In this document: one piece after another, positions 1 through 7,515 of the stretch
Position numbering within the stretch: the first letter of the stretch is position 1
Layout: every line of letters begins with the position of its first letter
Assembly: GCA_905210845.1 (NCBI GenBank)
Contig: CAJLYG010000095.1
Location: 1-11,039, forward strand
DNA: 11,039 nt
Source: an uncultured Prevotella sp.
GTDB lineage: Bacteria > Bacteroidota > Bacteroidia > Bacteroidales > Bacteroidaceae
Direction of reading: 5' to 3'
Notes under the pieces: model-generated
Database searches by the model: none
The model's input: the letters and a program-made list of their open reading frames with translations, nothing else
What the model was told of the DNA's origin: nothing
Translations under genes and position numbers: made by a program

Positions 1-167
1 AACCCTTTGGTTGCATCGCCAACCATATCATCTCCAAGGGGATCGAAAAGCGACTCCATGAGCTATATCCGGAACTTAACCTCGTCTCACTCGACTTTGA
101 TAGTGGTGTCAGCACGGTTAATGTCACCAATCGGCTGCTCTTGTTCTTAGATAATATTGCCGTTTAG
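1..167 (+). CDS. C-terminal end of a 2-hydroxyacyl-CoA dehydratase activase-related protein (partial)
   Basis: This is an open frame running in from the left edge (first full codon at 3) to TAG at 165-167, giving 54 residues that begin PFGCIANHIISKGIEKRL and include the patch LVSLDFDSGVSTVNVTNRL. That pattern (PFGC, a conserved NHI near a KG, then a buried LDFD-G-S-VN-NR stretch) is what I recall at the C-terminus of the DUF2229 / acyl-CoA dehydratase activase-related proteins. In Bacteroidales these are very long fusions of BadF/HgdC-type activase domains with an HgdB-like region. Family members are linked to ATP-driven electron transfer to 2-hydroxyacyl-CoA dehydratases through an iron-sulfur cluster, but the substrate of the Bacteroidales fusions is not known to me. 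Only the tail is visible, so domain content cannot be checked here. Its transcription unit probably ends, or at least a new one starts, in the following 94-nt spacer. Confidence 0.72.
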   Translation, partial: PFGCIANHIISKGIEKRLHELYPELNLVSLDFDSGVSTVNVTNRLLLFLDNIAV

Positions 168-188
168 GACCCTCGACAAAATTTCACG

Positions 189-227
189 ATAATAATCGAG
201 AATTATTTTTTGATTCTCAATTATTAT
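189..227. promoter_or_regulatory. Inverted repeat overlapping the cysE promoter candidate
   Basis: The arms 189-203 (ATAATAATCGAGAAT) and 213-227 (ATTCTCAATTATTAT) are complementary over 15 positions with a single C/A mismatch, separated by the 9-nt loop TATTTTTTG. The -33-like TTTG of the promoter candidate is the end of the loop, and the right arm fills the space between the -33 and -7 elements. This is where a dyad-binding repressor would act, so I favour an operator. The alternative is a weak AT-rich terminator hairpin for the upstream gene; the lack of a T run after the right arm argues against that. The regulator is unknown. Confidence 0.45.
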
Positions 228-238
228 TCGTAATTTTG
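209..238 (+). promoter_or_regulatory. Bacteroidota-type promoter candidate for cysE
   Basis: TAATTTTG at 231-238 fits the Bacteroidota -7 consensus TAnnTTTG exactly. A TTTG at 209-212 lies 18 nt upstream, close to the usual -33 spacing of about 19-21 nt. Transcription would start around 243-247, leaving a leader of only about 15-20 nt before the ATG at 262. The promoter could drive the whole collinear run of genes that follows, since no equally good promoter is seen until position 9041. This is motif matching by eye. Confidence 0.55.
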
Positions 239-261
239 TACCCGTATAACGAGTAAAGGAG

Positions 262-1164
262 ATGAATACTCAGGGCTTGACTCAATTGTTGACACAAACG
301 GTAGAAGAACTATCTCAACCAGAATCATTGAAAGGGCTCTTCCACCAGCATCAGGACGGAACACCGCTTCCTTCAGGCAAGGCGCTTGAAGAGATCATTG
401 AATTGTCAAGAGCCATCCTTTTCCCCGGCTACTATGGAAAATCTTCCGTAAACACGAAGACCATTAAATACAATATCGGCGTAAATGTTGAGAAGTTGCA
501 TCAGTTGCTCTCTGAGCAGATCTTGGCAGGACTTTGCTTTTGTGCTGCCGATGATGAAGGCAAGGACACATCCATGTCCCTTCCTTCCTTGAAGGAGGAG
601 TCACGTGCCTTGTCTGCAGAGCTCATCTCCCGCCTGCCTAAGATCCGTAAGGTGCTTGCTACCGATGTCATCGCCGCATACAATGGGGATCCCGCTGCGG
701 AAAGCTTAGGAGAGATCATCTCCTGTTATCCGATCATTAAAGTGCTAACCATCTATCGGGTTGCCCATGAACTGGTATTGTTGAAGGTTCCGCTCATCTC
801 CAGGATGATGACGGAGATCGCGCATTCTGAGACCGGTGTCGACATTCACCCGGCAGCCACGATCGGCAACTATTTCACCATTGACCATGGGACGGGAGTC
901 GTAATCGGTGCCACATGTGTGATTGGCAATAATGTCAAGCTTTACCAAGGCGTCACCTTAGGTGCCAAAAGCTTCCCTCTTGATGAAAATGGGAACCCCA
1001 TCAAGGGAATACCCCGCCATCCCATTATTGGGGACAACGTCGTGATCTATGCCAATGCCACGGTATTAGGAAGGATACATATTGGTGACGGGTGTGTCGT
1101 GGGGGCTAATGTCTGGGTCACGGAAGACATGGAGCCACAAACCAAGAAATACAAGAAAAGTTGA
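262..1164 (+). CDS. cysE: Serine O-acetyltransferase (CysE/EpsC type)
   Basis: This cytosolic enzyme transfers acetyl from acetyl-CoA to L-serine, giving O-acetylserine for cysteine synthesis. The 300-residue protein has an N-terminal helical region (about 1-185) and a left-handed beta-helix of hexapeptide repeats (about 194-288: IHPAATIG, VVIGATCVIGNNV, VVIYANATVLG and IHIGDGCVVGAN). The residues matching the E. coli catalytic set are visible: Asp194 in VDIHP, His209 in IDHGTG and His253 in PRHPII. The long N-terminal extension before the catalytic domain resembles other Bacteroidales members. The chain stops soon after the last repeat, ending KKYKKS; it has neither the AGVPA-type wrap nor the terminal isoleucine with which E. 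coli CysE docks into CysK. The start at 262 is forced by an in-frame TAA at 247-249. A GGAG directly abuts the ATG, too close to be a standard Shine-Dalgarno site. It is the first gene after the candidate promoter. Confidence 0.95.
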   Translation: MNTQGLTQLLTQTVEELSQPESLKGLFHQHQDGTPLPSGKALEEIIELSRAILFPGYYGKSSVNTKTIKYNIGVNVEKLHQLLSEQILAGLCFCAADDEGKDTSMSLPSLKEESRALSAELISRLPKIRKVLATDVIAAYNGDPAAESLGEIISCYPIIKVLTIYRVAHELVLLKVPLISRMMTEIAHSETGVDIHPAATIGNYFTIDHGTGVVIGATCVIGNNVKLYQGVTLGAKSFPLDENGNPIKGIPRHPIIGDNVVIYANATVLGRIHIGDGCVVGANVWVTEDMEPQTKKYKKS

Positions 1165-1186
1165 TCATACAAGGAGTTGATCATAC
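1160..1186. repeat. 11-bp direct repeat spanning the cysE stop codon
   Basis: GTTGATCATAC occurs at 1160-1170 and again at 1176-1186, a period of 16 bp, with AAGGA between the copies. The first copy contains the cysE TGA stop and each copy contains the palindrome TGATCA. The remainder of the 58-nt gap before the next gene is very AT-rich and holds no promoter I would defend. The repeat may be a recent short duplication or a paired protein site; I cannot tell which. Confidence 0.6.
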
Positions 1187-1222
1187 CAAAAGATTATAAA
1201 CTTAATATATATTTAACTAAAA

Positions 1223-2677
1223 ATGGAATTCGAACTCATCGCCAAGACATTTATGGGACTGGAACCCGTTTTGGCACAAGAGCTTACCCAACTGGGTGCA
1301 AACAATGTTCAAATCGGACGCCGCATGGTGTCCTTCACTGGTAATAAGGAAATGATGTATCGTGCCAACTTCCAGTTGCACACAGCCATTCGTATTCTAA
1401 AACCTATCAAGCACTTCAAGGCACGCTCTGCGGATGAAGTGTATGAGGAGATCAAGAAAATCGACTGGTCCCAATATATCGAGAAAGGGAAGACTTTCTC
1501 GGTTGATTCTGTTGTCTATTCTGAGGAATTCCGCAACTCTCGCTTTGTGACTTACAAAGTAAAAGATGCCATCGTAGACCAATTCCGGGAAAAGACCGGG
1601 GAACGTCCTAACATCTCTGTCTCCAATCCAGACATCCGCCTGAACATACATATTGCAGAAGATGATGCTACCTTAAGCATGGACTCCAGCGGTGAGAGCC
1701 TCCACCGCCGTGGCTATCGGCAGGAAAGTGTAGAGGCACCTTTAAACGAAGTCTTGGCAGCAGGCATGATCCTGATGACCGGTTGGAAGGGAGACACCGA
1801 CTTCATTGACCCCATGTGTGGGTCTGGGACCCTTCTGATAGAGGCTGCTCTTATTGCACATAACATGAGCCCAGGCATTTTCCGGAAGGAGTTTGCTTTT
1901 GAGAAATGGCCGGATTACGACCCAGATCTCTTCGACAGCATCTACAACGACGACTCCAAAGAGCGTGAGTTCACCCACCATATTTATGGATATGACATAG
2001 ACATGAAAGCCGTCAACACAGCGAGACTGAATGTCAAGGCTGCAGGTTTGTCTAATGACATCTCCGTAGAGCAGCAAGACTTTAAAGATTTCAAGCAACC
2101 TCAGGAAAAGGCGATCATGATCACGAACCCGCCTTATGGAGAACGCATCTCGACGCCGAACCTGTTAGGGACCTACAAGATGATCGGCGAACGATTAAAG
2201 CATCAGTTCATGGGCAATGATGCGTGGATCCTGAGTTATCGGGAAGAATGCTTCGACCAAATCGGACTGAAGCCATCCATCAAGATTCCTTTGTATAACG
2301 GATCCTTGGAATGCGAATTCCGGAAATATTCCATGTTCAATGGGAAGTTGAAGGAATTCCGAAGCGAAGGAGGGATAGTCAAGACGGATGAAGAGAAAAA
2401 GCAGATGGCAGAGAAGCACAGGTTCAAGAAAAACCGCGAGTTTAAGAAACGCCTGGAAGAAGAAGAGGAAAATGAAGAAGGCGATATCCGTTCCTTTAAA
2501 TTCCACGCCTTTGACAAAGGGAATTACAAAGACCGGCGTGATGACAGGAGAAGAGACGACCGAAGAAGTGGCAGACGCGATGACGACCGCGGAGGTAAGC
2601 GCTTCGACAAAGGCGGAAAACGAAACAATGGACGTGATTATGGAAAAAAATACAGGAGGTTTGATGATGAAGATTAA
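1223..2677 (+). CDS. THUMP-domain class I SAM-dependent RNA methyltransferase (RlmL-like, 23S rRNA guanine-N2)
   Basis: The likely reaction is N2-methylation of a guanine in 23S rRNA, equivalent to E. coli m2G2445 made by the N-terminal half of RlmKL, with S-adenosylmethionine as donor. Of 484 residues, about 1-60 form the N-terminal ferredoxin-like part, about 60-155 the THUMP RNA-binding domain, and about 160-370 the UPF0020-type Rossmann methyltransferase. Motif I is DPMCGSGT at 196-203 and motif IV is NPPY at 302-305, typical of exocyclic-amine methylation; RRGYR at 162-166 is also a family landmark. There is no RlmK-like second methyltransferase. From about 390 the protein becomes a highly charged, probably disordered tail: Lys/Glu-rich, then Arg/Asp/Gly-rich (RRDDRR, RGGKR), ending FDDED. 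The start ATG has no clear Shine-Dalgarno sequence. The last 11 nt overlap the next gene. Identification of the family is firm; the exact target base is inferred. Confidence 0.9.
   Translation: MEFELIAKTFMGLEPVLAQELTQLGANNVQIGRRMVSFTGNKEMMYRANFQLHTAIRILKPIKHFKARSADEVYEEIKKIDWSQYIEKGKTFSVDSVVYSEEFRNSRFVTYKVKDAIVDQFREKTGERPNISVSNPDIRLNIHIAEDDATLSMDSSGESLHRRGYRQESVEAPLNEVLAAGMILMTGWKGDTDFIDPMCGSGTLLIEAALIAHNMSPGIFRKEFAFEKWPDYDPDLFDSIYNDDSKEREFTHHIYGYDIDMKAVNTARLNVKAAGLSNDISVEQQDFKDFKQPQEKAIMITNPPYGERISTPNLLGTYKMIGERLKHQFMGNDAWILSYREECFDQIGLKPSIKIPLYNGSLECEFRKYSMFNGKLKEFRSEGGIVKTDEEKKQMAEKHRFKKNREFKKRLEEEEENEEGDIRSFKFHAFDKGNYKDRRDDRRRDDRRSGRRDDDRGGKRFDKGGKRNNGRDYGKKYRRFDDED
2654..2659 (+). promoter_or_regulatory. 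Strong Shine-Dalgarno site that sets the DPP4 start
   Basis: AGGAGG lies inside the coding sequence of the methyltransferase tail, seven nt before the ATG at 2667 and four nt before the ATG at 2664. It is the clearest Shine-Dalgarno sequence in the window and sits where a signal peptide begins in the downstream frame. This fixes the start there and not at any upstream in-frame ATG. Confidence 0.75.
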
Positions 2678-4829
2678 GGCCGTTTTTCCATTTTTAGGAC
2701 TCATATTCTTAGCGTGTATCGGCAGCAATCAGATGAAAGCGCAAAAAGAATTTACACTGGAAGACTTGAACTTCGGAGGTACCAACTACCATCAAATGGT
2801 TCCGAAGTATCGCTATACGACTTGGTGGGGCGATGAGTTGATTCATTTGGAGCCAGAGGAATGCTTCATCGTGGACAAGAACACCGGTAAGGAAAAAAGG
2901 CTGTTTACCCTTGAGGAACTCAATAAGATGGTTGGCACCAATGATTCCAATAAGATCTATTCCTGCTACAGTGCCAAGTTTCCATATGCAAAACAGGCCT
3001 ACGTCTTGCTAAGAAGCGGGAAAGATCGGATCTTGGTCGATTGGAAGAAAGGTAAGAAAGTATGGGGACAACATGCAGAAGGGCAACAGTTTGCTGATTT
3101 CAACCCGACCAGTCGGAATGTTGCATTCGTCAAGGACCACCAGCTGTTCGTTACTCTGCCCAATGGAGAAACGAAGCAGTTGACAACAGATGGCAGTCGT
3201 GAAATCGTTTATGGACAGAGCGTTCACCGTGATGAATTCGGCATCAGCAAAGGGACATTCTGGGACAACGATGGCCAGAAGTTGGCTTTCTATCGGATGG
3301 ATCAAAGCATGGTGGCTGATTATCCGCAAGTGAATATCTTCGCACGTGAAGCCCAATACGAGCCCGACAAATATCCAATGGCTGGCATGACCAGCCATCA
3401 GGTGACCGTAGGGGTCTATGACGTAAAGACAGGAAAGACCCTTTACCTGAAAGCGGGAGACCCTACCGACCGATATTTCACCAATATCGCCTGGAGCCCA
3501 GATAACAAGACCATCTACATGTTTGAACTTAACCGCGACCAAAATGATTGCCAGTTGACCAGCTATGACGCGGAAACCGGCAACAAGATCGGGGTAATCT
3601 ATGAAGAGAAAGACAACAAATATGTAGAGCCTCTCCATCCCATCCAATTCTTGCCTTGGGACAACAGCAAATTTATCATGCAAAGTCAGAAGGATGGATA
3701 TAACCACCTTTACCTCTTCACGAAGGAAGGTAAGGAGCTGAAGCAGATTACCCAGGGGAAATGGGTTGTCATGGACGTTCTCGGATTTGACACAAAGCAC
3801 CATAGCATTATCTACCAATCAAATGAGTTGAGTCCTATCCAACAGAATATCTTTGTCGTCAACGTTGACAACAACAAGCGGGCACTGATGGATGAAAATG
3901 GAAAAGGTTGGCATAACGGCATGCTGAGCGAAAGTGGACAATACTTCGTTGACAGCTACTCCACCCCTACTATTCCCCGTAATATTGCCGTTGTCAACAT
4001 CAACAATGGAAAGCGCACCCGCTTTTTCAAGGCTGAAGACCCTTGGAAAGGCTACAATGTGCCCGAGTACTCCTGTGGAACGATCAAAGCAGCAGACGGC
4101 GTCACCGACCTGTACTATCGGATGGTGAAGCCAGTCAACTTTGACCCTACCAAGAAATATCCTACTATCGTATATGTTTATGGGGGACCCCATGCCCACA
4201 ATGTTGACGCACGTTGGCACTACAGCAGCAGAGGATGGGAAACCTACATGGCACAGAAAGGCTATTTACTGTTCATCCTCGATAACAGAGGTTCTGAGAA
4301 CCGAGGGAAAGCCTTTGAGCAGGCAACATTCCGGCAGTTAGGACAGACGGAGATGAAAGACCAGATGAAAGGAGTCGAATACTTAAAATCACTCCCTTAC
4401 GTTGATTCAAACAAGATCGGCGTTCATGGATGGAGCTTTGGAGGGTTCATGACCATTTCGCTGATGACAAACTATCCAGATGTGTTTAAAGTTGGAGTCG
4501 CAGGTGGACCTGTCATCGACTGGAAGTGGTATGAGGTCATGTACGGTGAGCGTTACATGGATACGCCACAAGCCAACCCTGAAGGATATGAGAAGACCTC
4601 ATTGTTGCATAAGGCGAAGGACCTAAAAGGCAAGTTATTAATTATCACCGGATACAATGACAAGACCGTCGTCCCCCAGCACTGCCTGTCATTCCTATCC
4701 GCTTGCATCCAGGCAGGAACGCAGCCAGACTTCTTCGTTTATCCCGGTGAACCGCACAACATGCGAGGTCATCAGAGCACTCATCTGCATGAGAAAATCT
4801 CACAATATTTCTTTGATTATTTAAAATAA
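2667..4829 (+). CDS. Exported dipeptidyl peptidase IV (S9 family)
   Basis: This serine peptidase removes X-Pro or X-Ala dipeptides from peptide N-termini, most likely in the periplasm. With the start at 2667 it has 720 residues; the ATG at 2664 is equally in frame, but 2667 has the better spacing from AGGAGG. A hydrophobic Sec signal peptide is followed by MKAQ-KEF, where I place cleavage. FLAC could be read as a lipobox but its -3 position is poor. An eight-bladed beta-propeller (about 30-470) carries HRDEFG at 187-192, the place of the Glu motif that binds the substrate amino terminus. The C-terminal alpha/beta hydrolase has YGGP at 505-508 (oxyanion tyrosine) and the triad Ser590 (GWSFGG), Asp665 (YNDKT) and His697 (EPHNM). 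Length and motifs match P. gingivalis and Bacteroides DPP IV. The frame is also open upstream to 2388, but that part is out-of-frame methyltransferase tail and not DPP4. It is tightly linked to purD, with no obvious functional tie. Confidence 0.94.
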   Translation: MKIKAVFPFLGLIFLACIGSNQMKAQKEFTLEDLNFGGTNYHQMVPKYRYTTWWGDELIHLEPEECFIVDKNTGKEKRLFTLEELNKMVGTNDSNKIYSCYSAKFPYAKQAYVLLRSGKDRILVDWKKGKKVWGQHAEGQQFADFNPTSRNVAFVKDHQLFVTLPNGETKQLTTDGSREIVYGQSVHRDEFGISKGTFWDNDGQKLAFYRMDQSMVADYPQVNIFAREAQYEPDKYPMAGMTSHQVTVGVYDVKTGKTLYLKAGDPTDRYFTNIAWSPDNKTIYMFELNRDQNDCQLTSYDAETGNKIGVIYEEKDNKYVEPLHPIQFLPWDNSKFIMQSQKDGYNHLYLFTKEGKELKQITQGKWVVMDVLGFDTKHHSIIYQSNELSPIQQNIFVVNVDNNKRALMDENGKGWHNGMLSESGQYFVDSYSTPTIPRNIAVVNINNGKRTRFFKAEDPWKGYNVPEYSCGTIKAADGVTDLYYRMVKPVNFDPTKKYPTIVYVYGGPHAHNVDARWHYSSRGWETYMAQKGYLLFILDNRGSENRGKAFEQATFRQLGQTEMKDQMKGVEYLKSLPYVDSNKIGVHGWSFGGFMTISLMTNYPDVFKVGVAGGPVIDWKWYEVMYGERYMDTPQANPEGYEKTSLLHKAKDLKGKLLIITGYNDKTVVPQHCLSFLSACIQAGTQPDFFVYPGEPHNMRGHQSTHLHEKISQYFFDYLK

Positions 4830-4834
4830 GCACT

Positions 4835-6103
4835 ATGAAAATATTACTGTTAGGAGGAGGCGGTCGTGAACATGCCTTGGCATGGAAGATCGCACAGAGC
4901 AACAAGGTTGATCAGTTGTTCATTGCTCCAGGAAATGCAGGAACCGCAAATGTGGGCGAGAACGTTGACATTGACGTTGATGATTTCAACCATATCAAGG
5001 ACTTTGCCGTTGACCATCATATCGACATGGTTGTCGTTGGACCAGAAGACCCCTTGGTAAAAGGGATCTATGATGAGTTCAAGAACGATGCGCGTACCAA
5101 GGATATCCCCGTTATCGGCCCCTCCAAGCAGGGAGCAGTCTTAGAAGGATCAAAAGATTTCGCAAAAGGATTCATGCAACGCCATCATATCCCGACCGCC
5201 AAATACCACACCTTCAACGGCACGACCATCAACGAAGGACTGGAGTTCTTGGAAACACTTCAGCCACCTTTCGTGTTGAAAGCTGACGGACTTTGCGCCG
5301 GCAAGGGCGTATTAATCGTACCTACCTTAGAAGAAGCCAAGAAAGAATTTCAGGAAATGCTACATGGGATGTTTGGCAATGCCTCAGCAAGTGTAGTCAT
5401 TGAAGAATTCCTAAGTGGCATTGAGTGCTCCGTATTCGTTCTCACCGATGGGAAGCACTACAAGATCTTGCCAGAAGCGAAGGACTATAAGCGCATTGGT
5501 GAGCATGACACAGGATTGAACACTGGCGGGATGGGAAGTGTATCCCCGGTTCCTTTCGCTGACCAAGCCTGGATGAAGAAAGTAGAAGACCGCATTATTC
5601 GTCCTACGGTGGAAGGCCTTGCAGAAGAGCATATCGACTACAAGGGTTTTATCTTCTTCGGTTTGATCAACGTGAAGGGAGATCCAATGGTCATCGAATA
5701 CAACTGCCGTATGGGTGACCCAGAAACAGAGACTGTCATGCTGCGACTGAAGAGTGATATTGTCGACCTGTTCGAGGGTGTCGTCCAAGGAGACTTAGAC
5801 CAGCGCCCCATTGAATTTGATGACCGATCCGCTGTCTGCGTGATGTTAGTCAGTGGCGGTTATCCCCAGAAATACGTGAAGGGCTATCCCATCACCGGTC
5901 TTGACCAAGTGGAGGGTAGCATCGTCTTCCATAGCGGCACCAGTCTGAAAAACGGAAGCATCGTCACCAATGGCGGGCGTGTCATTGCCGTCAGCAGTTA
6001 TGGGAAGACCAAGGAAAGTGCCTTGGAAAAAAGCTTCCAGGAAGCCCAAAAGATACAATTCAAGGATAAATATTTTCGCAGTGATATCGGCCAGGACCTT
6101 TAA
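4835..6103 (+). CDS. purD: Phosphoribosylamine-glycine ligase (GAR synthetase)
   Basis: This cytosolic ATP-grasp ligase joins glycine to 5-phosphoribosylamine, the second step of de novo purine synthesis. At 422 residues it has normal PurD length with all domains: the N-terminal Rossmann-like domain opens with [15 protein letters not shown] (4-18), followed by PGNAGT (32-37) and GPEDPL (69-74). The ATP-grasp core shows [12 protein letters not shown] (148-159), NTGGMGS (229-235) and [12 protein letters not shown] (288-299), the last carrying metal/ATP-binding Glu and Asn. The C-terminal domain has the usual SGGYP (340-344). It begins five nt after the DPP4 stop without a Shine-Dalgarno sequence, suggesting translational coupling. 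No other purine gene is nearby, and no purine riboswitch is seen. A GC-rich inverted repeat straddles its stop codon. Confidence 0.97.
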   Translation: MKILLLGGGGREHALAWKIAQSNKVDQLFIAPGNAGTANVGENVDIDVDDFNHIKDFAVDHHIDMVVVGPEDPLVKGIYDEFKNDARTKDIPVIGPSKQGAVLEGSKDFAKGFMQRHHIPTAKYHTFNGTTINEGLEFLETLQPPFVLKADGLCAGKGVLIVPTLEEAKKEFQEMLHGMFGNASASVVIEEFLSGIECSVFVLTDGKHYKILPEAKDYKRIGEHDTGLNTGGMGSVSPVPFADQAWMKKVEDRIIRPTVEGLAEEHIDYKGFIFFGLINVKGDPMVIEYNCRMGDPETETVMLRLKSDIVDLFEGVVQGDLDQRPIEFDDRSAVCVMLVSGGYPQKYVKGYPITGLDQVEGSIVFHSGTSLKNGSIVTNGGRVIAVSSYGKTKESALEKSFQEAQKIQFKDKYFRSDIGQDL

Positions 6104-6112
6104 ACGGTCCTG
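6092..6112 (+). repeat. Hairpin-forming inverted repeat over the purD stop codon
   Basis: CAGGACC at 6092-6098 and GGTCCTG at 6106-6112 form a perfect 7-bp stem with the loop TTTAAAC, which contains the TAA stop. The stem is rich in G+C, but the following bases (ACCCTATCC) are not a T tract, so it is not a classical intrinsic terminator. It could protect the 3' end of a processed message or partly reduce expression of the four genes downstream. Confidence 0.4.
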
Positions 6113-6142
6113 ACCCTATCCTATTTATGAGGAAAGACATCC

Positions 6143-7084
6143 ATGTCCATTAAGAGAGCACAGAACAAAATCGCCGAAAACAGGTATGCCATGCCGCTTA
6201 CCGCAGTATATGCCACCATCGTGTGCATACTTGGTGGCATGGTGGAAAACCACTGGTGGCTTCAGTTTGGATGCTTGGCTGTCTCGACATTCCTCATGAT
6301 CGGGCTGAACAACTCCAATGCACTGATCAGGATATACAGTCGGATGGTATCCTGCTCGTTCATGGTATTGTGCTGTGCGACGAACCTATTGTTCCCATCT
6401 GTGGAGGGAGGAATCACGGAACTCTGCTTCATTGCCTTCCTATTGTCGTTCTTCCATGCTTATCAGGACAAGTCAGCCACCATCTGGATCTTCTATGCTT
6501 TCCTCTGTCTGGGACTGTCTTCTCTCCTGTTTGTCCAGATTCTCTACTTCGTGCCCATTCTATGGATCTTGCTCAAGTTCAAGATCATGGCATTCAGTGG
6601 CAAGAATTTCTGGGCATCCATCTTAGGTTTGGTCATCCCCTATTGGTTTGTGGGTGGATATTATGTGTACGAAGGGCAATACCAAGAGCACTTAGAGCAA
6701 TTCCTGACGATTGCAAAGTTCCAGCAAGCGTGCGACTTCAGTCTCTTGTCTGAGCACCAGATCGTCAGCTTTGCCTACGTATTCATTTTGTTGCTGACCG
6801 GTACGATACATTTCTTACGGAACAGCTATAAGGACAAGATACGTACCCGTATGCTGTATGAGATTTTCATCATCATCAGTCTGTGCGACATAGCATACCT
6901 TGTCTTACAGCCTCAGCATTACGATGAGCTGATGCGTATCCTGATCATCTGTACGTCTCCACTCATTGGTCACTTCTTAGCGTTGACGAGAACGAAGGTC
7001 ACCAACATCGCATTCTTCGTCATTCTCCTATTGTCATTATTGGTAACCGCATATAACCTATGGATGCCTTCGTCGATTTTCTAA
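6143..7084 (+). CDS. Polytopic inner-membrane protein of unknown function
   Basis: I do not recognise this 313-residue protein with certainty. It is very hydrophobic with about ten predicted membrane segments (roughly 17-33, 38-55, 68-84, 90-106, 112-130, 131-147, 155-175, 206-225, 237-256, 262-281 and 287-306). It has short charged loops, a basic N-terminus (KRAQNK) and a basic loop near 226-236 (RNSYKDKIRTR). The motif NNSNALIRIYSRM (56-68) and the PYWFVGGYYVY patch (166-176) are its most distinctive points. Overall layout is reminiscent of the Bacteroidota-only DUF6427 family, but that is recollection, not a match. A GAGGAAAG lies six nt before the ATG at 6143. Its 3' end overlaps the next gene by 25 nt, so the two are probably co-translated. 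It lacks features I would require for an ABC-3 (ZnuB) permease. Possible roles include a partner of the metal cassette downstream or an unrelated envelope function. Confidence 0.8.
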   Translation: MSIKRAQNKIAENRYAMPLTAVYATIVCILGGMVENHWWLQFGCLAVSTFLMIGLNNSNALIRIYSRMVSCSFMVLCCATNLLFPSVEGGITELCFIAFLLSFFHAYQDKSATIWIFYAFLCLGLSSLLFVQILYFVPILWILLKFKIMAFSGKNFWASILGLVIPYWFVGGYYVYEGQYQEHLEQFLTIAKFQQACDFSLLSEHQIVSFAYVFILLLTGTIHFLRNSYKDKIRTRMLYEIFIIISLCDIAYLVLQPQHYDELMRILIICTSPLIGHFLALTRTKVTNIAFFVILLLSLLVTAYNLWMPSSIF

Positions 7085-7512
7085 TGAATTATGGCTACTG
7101 GGGCATGCTCATTGCGGCTTTCTTAGCCGGTAGTTTTGTGCCCTTCAGCAGTGAGGCTGTCATGTTAGGGTTAATGGCTGTCGGCTTAAATCCTGTTCCC
7201 TTAGTGGTTTATGGAACAATAGGCAATGTGGCTGGATCCATGTTCAACTATGGAGTGGGCAGGTTGGGGAAGACCGTCTGGATAGAGAAGTACTTACATG
7301 TCAAGAAAGACAAGATGGATAAAGCCCAGAGATTCATGGCAGGGCATGGTGCCTGGATGGGCTTCTTTGCCTTTATCCCCTTTTTAGGGAGTGCCATCAC
7401 CATCGTGTTAGGCCTGATGCGGGCAGACCTCATGATCTCCCTGATCAGCATCACCTTAGGCAAAGCCATTCGATATATATTATTAGTATTCGGGGTAAAT
7501 TTATTTTTATAG
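7060..7512 (+). CDS. YqaA/DedA-family small membrane protein
   Basis: This 150-residue membrane protein has the marks of the YqaA branch of the DedA/SNARE-associated (VTT) family. GYWGMLIAAFLAGSFVPFSSE (residues 12-32) is the first re-entrant/membrane segment with the conserved proline and SSE, followed by GxxG-rich NVAGSMFNYGVGRLG and a second pair of membrane segments near 97-150. Family members are associated with lipid (undecaprenyl-phosphate or phospholipid) flipping and membrane homeostasis; the small YqaA branch is not well characterised. An alternative start is the ATG at 7084, overlapping the TAA of the previous gene as TAATG. I keep 7060 because the extra eight residues (MDAFVDFL) resemble the N-termini of relatives as I remember them, though neither site has a good Shine-Dalgarno sequence. 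The lipoprotein gene starts three nt after its stop. Confidence 0.85.
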   Translation: MDAFVDFLMNYGYWGMLIAAFLAGSFVPFSSEAVMLGLMAVGLNPVPLVVYGTIGNVAGSMFNYGVGRLGKTVWIEKYLHVKKDKMDKAQRFMAGHGAWMGFFAFIPFLGSAITIVLGLMRADLMISLISITLGKAIRYILLVFGVNLFL

Positions 7513-7515
7513 CGT

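Noticed and set aside
189..227. Reading the inverted repeat as an intrinsic terminator of the activase gene.
   Set aside because: The arms are AT-rich, no T tract follows the right arm, and the repeat coincides with a promoter. Terminator function is not excluded but is the weaker reading.
1187..1222. AT-rich segment before the methyltransferase gene (TATATTTA) as a promoter.
   Set aside because: It misses the final G of TAnnTTTG and has no convincing -33 element.
2514..2665. Arg/Asp codon repeats in the methyltransferase tail as a possible DNA tandem repeat or mobile remnant.
   Set aside because: The DNA units differ from one another and stay in frame; this is amino-acid bias in a disordered tail and not a DNA repeat array.
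2388..2666. In-frame upstream extension of the DPP4 reading frame (Lys/Arg/Thr-rich, about 93 residues).
   Set aside because: It is the out-of-frame reading of the methyltransferase tail. A signal peptide and an AGGAGG sit at 2654-2669, so translation starts at 2667 (or 2664).
2195..2728. Antisense frame with a hydrophobic, phenylalanine/valine-rich translation that looks like a membrane protein.
   Set aside because: The hydrophobic runs are the reverse reading of Lys/Glu- and Arg/Asp-rich codons of the methyltransferase tail; no family is recognisable.
2725..2733. FLAC in the DPP4 signal peptide as a lipoprotein signal.
   Set aside because: The -3 residue is Phe, unlike a normal lipobox, and a signal peptidase I site after MKAQ is more typical of Bacteroidales DPP IV.
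3009..3818. Long antisense open frame (269 codons) inside the DPP4 gene.
   Set aside because: It lies opposite the beta-propeller coding region, has no recognisable domain, and the sense frame is a clear conserved protein. Long antisense frames are common in such sequence.
6223..6753. A 176-codon + strand frame inside the polytopic membrane protein gene.
   Set aside because: It is a shifted frame of a clearly membrane-spanning protein; its composition (Cys/His/Pro-rich) shows no domain.
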